Shown here: one piece after another, positions 37,101 through 47,704 of the stretch
Layout: every line of letters begins with the position of its first letter
Position numbering within the stretch: the first letter of the stretch is position 1
NCBI GenBank assembly: GCA_037042915.1
Contig: CM073193.1
Location: 2,542,001-2,606,000 of the forward strand
Direction of reading: 5' to 3'
DNA length: 64,000 nt
Source of the DNA: Auricularia sp. M13
Taxonomy: Eukaryota > Basidiomycota > Agaricomycetes > Auriculariales > Auriculariaceae
Made by a program: the position numbers and the translations under genes
Notes under the pieces: model-generated
Databases searched by the model: none
Told to the model about the DNA's origin: nothing
What the model saw: the letters and a program-made list of their open reading frames with translations, nothing else

Positions 37101-38727
37101 GTTTTGCCCGACGGGACAGTGGAGCAGGAGGACACCGTCAAGTGAGTGTTTGGAGGACTTGCGTTTGCCTACGCCACGCGATACTGAGCTCGTGTCATTA
37201 GGCTGTGGGAGCCGGGGTACAAGGACAGGTACTACCAACAGAAGTTTGGCGTGTCCTATGATGATATTGAGACTCGGCGGAAGTGCGTGATTTGCAGAAG
37301 CCTGTGTCGAACTGCCTAACGATCAGCGCAGGATAACTCATGCCTACATCGAAGGACTGGCCTGGGTTCTCCATTACTATTATCAAGGGGTGCGCCCGAC
37401 AATGCCACGTGCGCCAATAATCAGGACTAAGCGCCGTTGCAGACGCCGTCGTGGAAGTGGTACTATCCTTACCATTTCGCTCCCTTTGCGGGAGATTTTG
37501 ATGACGTCAAGTCGATGAAAGTCCATTTCGAGCTTGGTATGCCCTTCAAGGCGTTCGAACAGTTGATGGGCGTCTTCCCCGCGCGCAGGTGCGTACTCTC
37601 TCCGCGTGCGCTCCGCGCCACCGGTCTTACCCCAGCTTGTTGTAGTCGCACGCACATCCCGAAGCCGTTCCACCCATTGATGCTTGAACCGGACTCGCCG
37701 ATTATTGACTTTTACCCTACGGAGTTTGAGATCGACATGAACGGCAAGAAGATGGCATGGCAAGGCGTCGCACTGCTTCCGTTCATAGACGAGAAACGTC
37801 TTTTGGATGCAATGGCTCCGCATTATCCGAAGATTGACGAGGCAGAGATTCAACGGAACAAATGGGGCCCCAACGTTTTGTTCTGCGGCGAAGAACACAA
37901 GCTCTTCGATTCCTTCTGTCTATTGTACACAAAGCGGAAAAAGCAGGAGGTGAGCTGTCTGCAGTGCTGTTTGGCATTGTTCTTGCAGCTAAAATTCTTG
38001 ACAGCCTCTCGTAATCGACACCAAGCTGTCAGGAGGCATCTCCGGAGCTGTGCTCGCAGACCCGTCGTGCATCCCTGGCTCGACCTACGCAGCGCCGTTC
38101 GAAGTTGGCGACCTCACGGACATCATCGACAATAGGGCGATCTCTGTGTTGTATTACTATCCCAAGCAGCTTGTGCCTCACCGCTCGGCCATGTTACCGG
38201 GAGTTCGCCGTCCCCCGCGTGTTTTGGGTCCGGCAGACGTTGAACACGTGCGGCGCGGAGGACGCGGGGGTGGACGTGACAGTGGACGCCAAACGCCCAT
38301 GTCGAGTTATTCCCCAATCGGAGGATACAATCAACATGGTCAGGATCGTGGCGGACGTTACGGCTCTAATGACGATTGGCAACGTGGATCGCCTCACGGG
38401 AGAGGCGGCGGTTATTCTCGGGGCGGATACAATGGGCCAGCGCGCCAGGCCCAAGGGTATGGAGGAGGCTATGGTGGTGGTCCTGGGTACAACCAATACG
38501 GTGGCCCACCTCAGGGTTCATACGGAGGACCTTACGGCGGCTATGGTGGCAATGGCGGTGGTGGTGCTTACGGCGGAGGTGGGGGAGGTTATGGTGGTGG
38601 CGGCGGAGGTTATGGCGGAGGCGGAGGCGGAGGGGGATATGGGGGGTACGGGAATAACATGTATTCCGGTGCAGGCCAGTATGGCAATTCGAACCCACAG
38701 CGAGGCAGAGGGCGCGGCCGACAGTAG
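34181..38727 (+). CDS. RAT1: Nuclear 5'-3' exoribonuclease 2
   Basis: It degrades uncapped nuclear RNA, trims rRNA and helps terminate RNA polymerase II. The ATG (34181) is a one-codon coding exon; a 56-nt intron leads to [16 protein letters not shown]. Active-site blocks follow: [45 protein letters not shown] and [18 protein letters not shown] knuckle ([14 protein letters not shown]) marks Rat1/Xrn2 rather than Xrn1. The C-terminal half has [29 protein letters not shown] and a Gly/Tyr/Arg-rich tail ending RGRGRGRQ. Introns number more than ten. One (35281-35328) starts with GC, and one (34714-35058) is unusually long. Near 36700-36790 an 87-nt GT-AG intron best reconciles the frames. Confidence 0.93.
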
Positions 38728-39006
38728 TAGCATAGCTTACAGTGTTCGGTATGACGTTCCGGTCTGTGTGAATGTGTATCAAACTCTCCAGTGCCCGGAG
38801 GCAAAGCGTTCCAAACATTTGTTTCACGTCCAGGGAGATCACTGCATCGAAGTCGGCGTCCGTCATGAGCACGCTGCACGTGGCCGAAAAGGACTTATCG
38901 AGATCGGAGAGGGTCCTCATCCGAATTGCGGCTATCTTTCTGCGATGAGCACTCATGCACGCTGTGAAACGAGTGCGAGGCTGAGGCTGAGAATAATGGT
39001 CGCGAC
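38728..39006. other. 3' flank of RAT1
   Basis: No gene. Frames on both strands here are continuations of RAT1 shadow frames. Confidence 0.5.
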
Positions 39007-39012
39007 TATAAA
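39007..39012 (+). promoter_or_regulatory. TATA box upstream of the Q/S/P-rich gene
   Basis: TATAAA, 84 bp before the ATG at 39096, followed by a C/T-rich stretch typical of fungal transcription starts. Confidence 0.5.
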
Positions 39013-39095
39013 GCCCTTCTGTCTCCCTCCATGGTCATCATCATCTGCCTCTTTCCCATCAGCTTCTCTAACAGTATCTCGTATTCTATTCCTTG

Positions 39096-39853
39096 ATGTC
39101 TCAGCGTCCTACGAACAACTCGCAGTCATCGGCTCACGGAGCCTACGGCGGACAGCATTATGTACCACAGAACCAACAGCAGGCTTATCAATACGGATCC
39201 TATCATCCCGGTAAGCTCTCAGTTGCAATTGCTGAGACGATCATACTGAGACCGCTTGTATAGGACATCCAACCCCTCCAGTATATAATGCCCCTGCACA
39301 AGCATATCCTTACAACACACACCCAGCACAAGCCTCTCAACCCTCCTACATGTCTTCCAACCAATTCTCCCAGCAGCCCTCCGGCCAAGACGACCGCGCA
39401 AAGCGCGTGAGGACGACCGAAGGCGGCCAGGCCCAGTCGTACCCTGCGTACGCGGCGCCCCAGCCTCTCAGCCACCAGGCTCAAGTTGCCACCGCAGCGG
39501 CCGCGGAGGCCTACCGTCAGCGCACTCAGGATGCAGCTGGAGCTCAGGCGACCCCGAGGCCTGCCCATCCTCCAACTGACCTCCCGCCTCGCCCGTACCC
39601 AGGCGGTGGCAACCCCTACGCCCCGCCTAAGCCGCCTGGCAAGATTACTGGAGCTCAGATGCAGTATCTTCCGGGGCTTGAGGCTCGCCTTGACAGGCTG
39701 GAGCACGCCGTCGACCAGTACGTCGACATGCGCGCCAAGAAGGCTCTCGACAACTCCATCCTGCCCGGAAGTCAAGGCAGCTCCCAGTCGCGTGGCGGCC
39801 AGCAGCAGCAGGGGTCCTCGGCGTCCCAGAGCCAGACGCAGCAGCGCAAGTAA
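39096..39853 (+). CDS. Low-complexity Gln/Ser/Pro/Tyr-rich protein with short C-terminal coiled coil
   Basis: Not recognised as a named family. Exon 1 (39096-39210) encodes MSQRPTNNSQSSAHGAYGG and continues Gln/Tyr-rich. A 53-nt intron follows. Exon 2 is Pro/Tyr/Ala-rich, with QDDRAKRVRTTEGG and PPRPYPGGGNPYAPPKPPG, then a helix (YLPGLEARLDRLEHAVDQYV) and a Gln-rich tail. About 235 residues. The composition is prion-like, and the helix could dimerise. Nothing indicates an enzymatic role. Confidence 0.7.
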
Positions 39854-41105
39854 ATTGCTGTCTGCGCCTGGAGGAACGCCCGGCGCACTCGCAAAGACGC
39901 CCACCCACACTCATTAATTTTCCATCCTTGCCCATTCCGTCATTCACCGGACCTGATCATTCCCCACTTGTATTCTCATTTCATTTCCACTGACACGTTC
40001 CCTTGCCAGACGACCTGTTCCTTCCGCATCACCCTGTATCAATGCGTATGCGCTCGACTGTGGACACTTCCAAGTGTCTTTCCAACCACTGTATCTACTA
40101 ATCCCTTTCTCTCTTCTTTTTCATTATCTGAAGTATCCTACCCTTTGTAGAAGCTAGTATTTACGCTGTAGCTTCCATATGGGGAAAGTACGCCTCAATC
40201 ATAGATGATTTGCTTCATATTCTCGTTCGGGAGGAGTGACCTCGGAGACAGCCTGCTCGTGTGCATCGCCCGAGGAACCCCGGAATGAACTCGGACAGCT
40301 GCGATCCGCGTTTTACAGCTTTTTCGAGGCATTGGGAGCGATTCGCCGACGTCTCCGAGGTTCGGACATTCGCTTAGGCATCGCTCGACGGCATGGATCA
40401 ATATTTTTTCGAGACGCGAACAAGTACGCTGCGCTTCGCCCAGAGGCTCCTGAGGGGTGGAATGTTGCAGAGATATCGTGTTCCGCCCTGCAAATCAAGC
40501 AGATTGCACCCCGGTTCCGGAGCAGTCGGAGGTTGACCGCTCGTGAAAATCACCCAGTTCTCCCTGCCAGAAAAAATAAGAAAATTATGCCACATATTAT
40601 TATTTACTTGCTGTTAGGCATGCAGCTTGGTGCCAGACGGATGGAGACGGTGAGAACATAAATTGTTTCGACTATCGGGGATTGCCGCCGTGCACAACGC
40701 CAAACAGGGAAGGAGTTAACGTTCAGCATTGCTGTGCCTTGTGTAGCGAGCAACGTGGCCTGCATAGCTTCCCAAACAGTCCCACTGCATCTGTTACGGT
40801 TCCTAAGCCCCTCGCAGGCTCTGACGCCTCTTCTTCACACAGGTCACGTGCGTTTTTAAAAGTTGAACTCGAATCCGAGTCGATTCCGAAAACATTGTTG
40901 AAACACACCAGGCTATCGCTACCTCCTATGCGTACAAACGATGATCACAACAGGCAGCAGGTTGAGTCATAAATCCGTGAATGCAAGAAAAATCAGCAAA
41001 GCAGACCAAACCGAACCGAAACCAATCCAGATTCCAGAGTCACAGATGATTCATAGAGTAGTGTAAACCGCATCACGCGGAAGTCCGCGCGACTCTTCTC
41101 AGCCT
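39854..41105. other. 1.25-kb intergenic region, nothing recognised
   Basis: AT-richer than its surroundings, with pyrimidine-rich stretches near 40080-40130 that suit the 3' end of the upstream gene. Short ORFs on both strands (for example 40236-40661 +) have no motif or splice support. Confidence 0.5.
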
Positions 41106-44100
41106 CTACGCATACGCCCCGGGCATGCCATGCCCGAGCGACGGCGGCGGCGGCGGCGCGCCGCCCGCCGCTGGCATGGGGCCCGACAGGCAGCGCAGGC
41201 ACAGGCTCCACTTGCGCGGGCTGTAGTCGTCCTCCTCGCACGGCACGCCGCGGCGGCCCGACACGTGCGCGCGGCCGTGGTACACGATGAGCTCGACGCG
41301 GCGCGGGTGGAAGAAGCGCGTGTTCCACACGTCCACCAGGTCCGCGACGATCGCGCCGCCGTGCGGCGGGTTGCCGTCGCGCCCCAGCTCGGCGCGGGGA
41401 TGCGGCCGCTCCACGCGAACGCCAGGTCCTACAGCACAGCACGCGATGAGCGTGGGAAGGGAAGACAGGGAGACAGGGAAACAGGAAGAAGACGCACCTG
41501 CATGAAGCGGATCCAGTCCTCGTGGAAGACGTCGTGCGACACGAGCGCGGCGGGCATGTGCGGCGTCTCGCGGTAGAACCCGTCGAGGTCGTCGAGGATG
41601 AGGAACGCCTCGAACGGCGTGTACTTGTGGCTCTGGCTCGGCTGGCGGTGGAACCCCGGCGGGCTCGACGGCATCGGCCCCGGGCTCGGCGGCGCCTGCT
41701 CGTACCCTCCGCCTCCGCGTGCGCCGCCGTACGCGTCGTACCCCGCAGAACGACCACCCATGCCGTTGGGGTCGCCGTCCTGCACGTGTTGCGCGTAAGC
41801 CGCAGCTGCGCGCTGTGGGTAGCGCATCGGGTCCGATGCTCTGCCGCCCGCGCCAGCGGCGCCATAGGGCAGAGGCGACGGAGCCCTACCGCCAGCAGCA
41901 GCGCCGTAGGGCAAGGGCGACGGTGCCCTTCCTCCAGGTGCAGCGCCATAGGGAAGAGGAGACGGCGCGCGGGATCCAGGATTACCATACGCAGCAGGCG
42001 CGCCGTACGCCGGCTGGCGATCGTAAGGCGACACTTCGTGGCCGTAGGCGCCTATAGTAGCCCCTGGCACGGCAGCGTATGGGTCGCCACGCGGCGCAGG
42101 CGGGGCAGAGTGTCTATCGTATGGCGACCGGCTTGCGCCACCGTAAGGAGCTGGAGCTGGAGCTGCCGCATACGGATCGTGGTGCGGCGACCGCGAGGGA
42201 TAGGCATACGAGCCGGCACCTGCGGCAGCAGCTCCAGGCACGGCAGAAGTCAGTGGAGGAGGTCCTTGTGCTGCCGCACCGTACGGCGAACGATCGTATC
42301 CAGCAGGAGCACCAGCATAACGCGAGGCACCAGCGGCACCGTAGTACGACGCGGTGGTTGCGGGAGCGGCGTAGGGGTCGTGAATGGTGCCTGCACCTGC
42401 TCCAGCAGCCATGTCTCTTGCATACGGACTGTGGGAGGGAGTGATAGCAGATGGGTAGCCAGAAGGCGAGTGGTGAGCGCCAGCCACAGGAGGGGCAGCG
42501 CCATATGCCGCGGGAGCAGCGGCACCGTAGCCTGCGGGAGCAGCAGCACCGTATGCCGAGGGTGCAGCACCATACCCTGCCCCGCCGCTGGGACGGGCGT
42601 ACGCAGACGCACCAGCAGCAGCATATGGATCCACAGGCACGCCGGGCACACCGCCGACAGGCGCGCGCATAGGATCATCGTACGGGCTACGCGATGCGCC
42701 GGTGGGATAGGCTCCTGGCACAGCAGGTGCACCAGCAGCAGCAGCATAGGGGTCTTCCTGCTCACGCGCAGCAGCACCATAATAATCGCGCTCGCGCCCA
42801 CCACGGTCGCGCTCGCGCGCGTAGTCGCGTCCCCACGGCCGTCGTACGCCGCCGGGTCGGCCGCATGCCCGTCCTGGACATAGTGCGCGTTCCGCGCCGC
42901 GCGCGCATACGCGTCGTCCTGCGCCTGCTGGGCGGCCGCTGCGCGCCGATCGTAGCCCGCGGCCGCGCCGTCAGCGCCAGCACCGGCGTACGGGTCGTCG
43001 TACGCGGCGTTGGAGTGCCTGCGCGCGCGGCCGACGCCGGGCGGCGGCGGGCCCGCGGTGCTCGTCCTGCGCTCGCGGCGCTCGCGCGCGCCGGTGGGGT
43101 CGAGCGCGGCGGTCTGCTCGCCGAGCGTCATGGCGCCCATCTGCGCGGCGAGCGTGTCGCCGTACTTGTCGAAGCCCATCGCGTTGCTGAGCTTGCGCTG
43201 GCGCGTCGTGGGCACCGCGGCGGAGACGGAGCGCTGGTGGCCGAGCGCGGACGGCGCGACGGAGCCGTTCGCCATGGTCGTCGCGCCGCCGCCGCCGCGT
43301 TCGCGGTCGCGCAACCTGGCGCGCTCGAGCTCGCGGGCCTCCTTCTCTTCCTGTGCAGAGTCAATATGAATAGCTGGGTGCGTGGGTGACGGGGGGTGGC
43401 TTACGGCCTTCTCGCGCTCGCGCTGTCCTTTCTCCCATTGGGCCTTGAATTTCTCGGCCTCCTTTGCCTCCTTCCTTGCGCGCTTCTCGGCCTCTTTCTG
43501 GCTCTGCTTCATCTGCTTCTGCCTGGAGCCGGGCACGTCCAGGTATTCCGATGCGGGCAGCGTGGGCGTGGGGAAGCGGAGCGGGGACGCCGAGATGGGG
43601 GCGGGGGGCGGGGGAGCCATTGTATCGAGTGCAGTAGCAGTTGCATATCGCAGGGGCAGCGGGAGGTATAGGCCAATATATAGGCCGGCCGGCGCAGGGC
43701 GTGGTGCATGGTGTGTGGTTTGTGGTCATTTGAGGAGCAGACGAGACAAGGCGGACAAGGCGGATAATGCATTCTGCGTGGTGAGGAGCGGGCCACGAGG
43801 CAGCGGCAGGACTGCGCACGCACCAGTCCTTGGTCGCCCGCTCGTGCTCGCGCTCGGTCATCATCCCCGGCGCGGGCGGCATGCTGCCCATTCCCGGCCG
43901 GCCGTACGGGTCCTGCTGCACACACAACACATCACATGAGACGAGGCGGCGGCGCGGGAAGCAGCAGTGGCTGGCACGCACGGGGTATCCGTAGCCCAAG
44001 CTAATCGCATCGACGCGCGATCGGACAAAACCGTCAGCGGCCGCTCTCTGGGCTTGTGCGGGCGGGGGCTGCACTCACGGCGGGGCGCCGTACGGCGCTG

Positions 44101-44206
44101 GAGGCGCGCCGTGGCCGTAGTAGGACGCGGCGGAGCCGTGCGGCGACGGCTGGCCGGGGAACGGCGCTGCGCCCTGCATGGCGTATGGCTGCTGGTACGA
44201 GCCCAT
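41106..44206 (-). CDS. Long Tyr/Gly/Ala/Pro-rich repeat protein with conserved C-terminal domain
   Basis: No named family is recognised. Exons start MGSYQQPYAMQGAAPFPGQ, then DPYGRPGMGSMPPAPGMMTE. A charged coiled coil follows (KQMKQSQKEAEKRARKEAKE), then a long YGAA/DPYA repeat region. The folded end has KYTPFEAFLILDDLDGFYRE, VSHDVFHEDWIRFMQ and VADLVDVWNTRFFHPRRVEL. That end looks conserved and globular. The frame shifts by one at a CCCC run (42831-42834, + strand), between AAYDGRG and RDYARERDRGG, without a usable intron. TATATA at 43674 and an ATG at 43620 leave open a second, internal start. A membrane- or RNA-granule-associated scaffold is a guess. Confidence 0.65.
41858..41975. repeat. 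In-frame tandem repeats encoding RAPSPLPYGAA
   Basis: Three consecutive copies of about 39 bp encode RAPSPLPYGAA joined by PGG or AGG, in the 41106-44206 protein. Differences are mostly at third positions, so the repeat has been maintained for some time. Confidence 0.7.
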
Positions 44207-44400
44207 GTGCGGGTGAGTCGATCGCGTCGGGTTGGCGGTTCGAGGACAAGCCAACGCAGCGCGGGGTCAATTCCCGTCCAGCACAACAACTACACACGGC
44301 GCTTGCAGGCCCGGGGTGCCACTCCGGCTCCAGACTGAGAGAATGAGCGCATGGGCATACTTATTATGCTATCTACAATAAATGCGCAGAAACGGAGGAA

Positions 44401-45261
44401 CTAGCGGAGGAGCTTGAAGTAGATGAAGATGAGGAGGAGCAGGACGACGGCGCCGACGGGCGCCCACTGGCGTATCATCGCGTTCACGTTCACATTGCGC
44501 GCCGCCCGACGGTACTTTTCGCTCTCGGACCGCAGCGAGTTCGATAGGTGCGACATTTCTGCGACACTGTCAGTGACGACCAGAGCGGGATTCAACGGAG
44601 AGCACGGACTGTCTAGCGAGTCGCCGCGCCAGAGCAGCTCCTCCATGTTCTTCGTCATGATCCGCGTCACGTCCTGCAGCTCGCCGTTGAGCTTGTCCAG
44701 GCTCGAGTCGCTCGCCGCTGTGCGCGTGTCCTGGTATAACCGCGCGGTCTTGCTCATGAACGTGTCTGCGCAATTCGTCAGTCAGCCAGTCAGCTGGCAG
44801 CAATGGCGCACGCACCAAAGCCCACAAAGGCATACGGCTTGCGGACGGTGTCGACCTTGGCGCCGTACGACTGCGCAAACTCCTTCGAGAGCTCGTCCAG
44901 GTACGAGAACGCGAGCTTGCGCGGGTAGCTCTTCTCCGCGATAGTCAGGTAGACCACATTGTCCGCAATCAAATAACTGCATTGCGCTCAGCAAGACACC
45001 CGCAGCAGACGCAGCGGGCGCACTGTAGCGTGTACGCGCCAGACTCTATGGAGCACCGCGGCTCCGAGTTGGGCGTGATGCGCCGGAATATGAGCTTGCT
45101 TTGCTGCTTGTGCTCCTGCAGCGCCTGCTCTGTCTGTGCCGGGCGTGTCAAAGCCTGGGCTGCATGGGCAAAGCAATGGGAGGCTGCACCTGCTCGTCGT
45201 CGACGCTGGCCGCGAGGGGCAGCGCGTCCGAGGCGCGCGCAATGACGGTCGAGCGGACCAT
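44401..45261 (-). CDS. SEC22: R-SNARE of ER-Golgi traffic
   Basis: Sec22 drives fusion of vesicles between ER and Golgi. The start (45261) reads MVRSTVIARASDALPLAAS, the beginning of a longin domain. It continues with QALQEHKQQSKLIFRRITP, IADNVVYLTIAEKSYPRKL and FSYLDELSKEFAQSYG. The SNARE helix has LDKLNGELQDVTRIMTKNME and the zero-layer arginine in ELLWRGDSLD, then AEMSHLSNSLRSESEKYRRA and a C-terminal anchor (VVLLLLIFIYFKLL). Five or six exons with short GT-AG introns. Complete and intact. Confidence 0.92.
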
Positions 45262-45688
45262 AGTGAGTGGAGGTGGACGTGCGTGGCTTGTTGTATGATG
45301 TTTGACACTGCACTCTGCCGCTCCAGCGACTCGCAGCGCGTTGTCTCAACCGTTGCCACCGTCTGTACAGGGTTAAGAATGGGCAAAAATTCTGCAGCCA
45401 AGCTGAAACTTGTTCAACGTTGCCGGAGATGTGAATTTATGATTATAATGTACGCTGAAGCGCAAAGAACTCGTCCCCGGTGCTCCGAGCCTTCGAATTA
45501 TCCCCTCAGATTGAATGTTGAGCAGCTCCAGGATCCTCTGAGCTTCAGAGACCCCGCATCCAATGGGATTGGCGCCATTCGAGCCTGATGACCGCGGACA
45601 ATCCCGATTTAGCAAGCTCTGAAGTCTTCCCGCCGAGTCTGAGCCTGGCCGAGCGACCTCGACTGCTCTCCTTGCCCGCACACCAACC
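45262..45688. promoter_or_regulatory. Divergent intergenic region of SEC22 and MPO1
   Basis: 427 bp between start codons, so both promoters lie here. No convincing TATA box or repeat. Confidence 0.35.
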
Positions 45689-46518
45689 ATGACCAAGGTC
45701 TTTGACGTCGAGCACCAGGTCCGCCCATCGCCCAGTGCTCATCGTGGCCTGCGCTGACGCGTTGCCCGCTGCCCAGCTGGTGTTCTACGGCGCATACCAC
45801 AACAACAAGGTCAACTTCCTCATCCACGTCGTTGGCGTCCCGCTCCTCTTCTGGTAATACGCGACGCTATCTATCCACTCATGAATGCACACGGCTGACT
45901 CTGCGCAGGTCGGGCGCGGTGTTCGCATCGTCGCTGCCGTGGCCCGCGGCGTTCCCGCAGGCGGCCCCGGTGCAGCTCGCGCCGTACCTGACGGCGTCGC
46001 TCAACTGGGGCGCCGTGCTCTGCGCTGCATACTGGACTTACTACTTTGTGCTCGAGCCGCTCACCGCCGTACGCACCTCCCATCCCCCATACCCCACATG
46101 CGCGTGATTCTCACCGGTTCGGTTCGCAGACGCTGTACCTCCCGCAGCTCGCGCTGACCTACCTCTTCGCGGAGGGCGTGGCGGCGACGCCGGGCGGGCT
46201 CAAGCTCGCCGCGTACGTCCACGTCGTCTCCTGGGTCGCGCAGTTCGTCGGCCACGGCGCGTTCGAGCGCCGCGCGCCCGCGCTGCTCGACAATCTGCTC
46301 GGCGGTGCGTCCCATCTGCCCCTGCCTGATAGAGAAATCCTCATCCCCGCCCAGCGCTCGTCCTCGCGCCCTTCTTCGTGCACCTCGAGCTGCTCTTCGC
46401 GCTCGGCTACAAGCCCGAGCTGCACCGCCGCATGACGAACGGCGTCGGGCGCGAGATCACCAAGTTCCGCACCGACGCCGCCCAGAAGAAGCGCGACGAG
46501 GCCAAGAAGGATCTCTGA
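45689..46518 (+). CDS. MPO1: 2-hydroxy fatty acid dioxygenase (DUF962, YGL010w-like)
   Basis: Mpo1 removes one carbon from 2-hydroxy fatty acids during phytosphingosine breakdown in the ER. Spliced from MTKVFDVEHQ, it has the signature YGAYHNNKVNFLIHVVGVP with its histidines, then hydrophobic segments (AYLTA..NWGAVLCAAYW; LPQLALTYLFA) and AAYVHVVSWVAQFVGHGAFE. ALVLAPFFVHLELLFALGYK follows, and a basic tail ends KKRDEAKKDL. Four membrane segments and five exons. The conserved His residues are present. Confidence 0.9.
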
Positions 46519-47024
46519 AGAATCTGCTTTCTCTCTCTCTCTCTTCCTCAAAGCACAGTGTTCACTGTTCACCGAATCGTCGCTCTCGGATTGATGTTGT
46601 ACTAACTGCGTGCTGAAATTCTTTACTTTTATGCTGAAAGAGTCGCTTTTATCTTTCTGGCTGATTGTGCCGCTCCTTGAATATTCAATCTTGCCAGTGC
46701 GTTGGAAATTGCCCAATATTTCGAGTGGGGTGCCGGTGTGCCTGTGCTCAGGAACGAGTCGGATGATCCGTGCAAGAACCTCACCCATTTTCGTCTCATC
46801 TCAACTCTTGCCGCAGAATCAGACCGGACAACACTTGCAGCATTCGCACAACGGTTTTATAATACAGTCCTGAAGACGAGGTGCACGAGAACGATTGACA
46901 TCCCTACACTGTGGCAAGCGCCGCGCCACCGACGCTCAAATTGAAAGCGCCCGTCCGCTCCCGCTGCCATTGCCAATGTACATGTGACGCCACAGCTCTG
47001 TGGGGTCTCCAGCGCATACACAGA
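46519..47024. other. Intergenic between MPO1 and the small basic protein
   Basis: A CT-dinucleotide run at about 46530-46545 lies in the MPO1 3' UTR. No gene recognised. Confidence 0.5.
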
Positions 47025-47030
47025 TATAAA
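47025..47030 (+). promoter_or_regulatory. TATA box of the small basic protein
   Basis: TATAAA 35 bp before the ATG at 47060. Confidence 0.4.
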
Positions 47031-47059
47031 TGGTCGCGCCGGCACCACCATCAGCATCC

Positions 47060-47512
47060 ATGTCAGCGCAGCAAAACCCATCCGCGTCCTCGGCGTCGGC
47101 AGCCGCGCTCGTCGCGTCGAGCACGGGCCTCGCGGCGGGCGTCGCGCCGCCCGATACGTACATCCCCACCTATATGCCTGTGTACGTACGTCACTCTCCA
47201 GATCTCTGAGTCTGAGGAGGATTCACGCATCTCTTCTCTGAATGAATTCAATGTCGGCAGGCCGTTGAGTCCCGCGAATATCGGTAACAGTATACGTACT
47301 GGCTCGCCGAAGCGAGAGTGTCACGGGAGAGTGCTCCCTGCGACCGGTGGAGTCGACGCTGCTGTCCAACCGCGCCCTGTGCTTATGCGCGAGCTGTCAC
47401 CGGGCAAGAGGACGTTTGGGCAGAGGGTGAGGCGATTATTCCGACGCAAGGTGAGGAATGCGTTCCTTTTATTACACCGTTTAATTATGCTCGAACCGGC
47501 TAATGCCAGTGA
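47060..47512 (+). CDS. Small protein with basic C-terminus, unrecognised
   Basis: Exon 1 encodes MSAQQNPSASSASAAALVAS, then VAPPDTYIPTYMPV. A GT-AG intron (about 47178-47261) joins in frame to PLSPANIGNSIRTGSPKR. The next exon ends SPGKRTFGQRVRRLFRRK, after which a second intron with a GCTAATG branch site would place the stop TGA at 47510. About 120 residues. The Arg-rich end could bind membrane or nucleic acid. No homologue is recalled. Confidence 0.45.
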
Positions 47513-47704
47513 GTAGAACGTCCAATACGATTATGACGGACCACTGGCCCGGAAGGTTCAATGATTGTAATGCCTCCTGATGACTGGCGGCGTTGAGAGA
47601 AGTCAGGATCTTGATTCTACGAGCGGCGTAGTCGCAGGAACGTCTCTTCTGTAATATATAATGTACAACCTCCATCAATATTGTCCCTTCATCAAGCGCC
47701 TGTT

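Noticed and set aside
38105-39214. 369-codon plus-strand ORF
   Set aside because: Alternate frame of the Gly-rich RAT1 tail running into the next gene's promoter.
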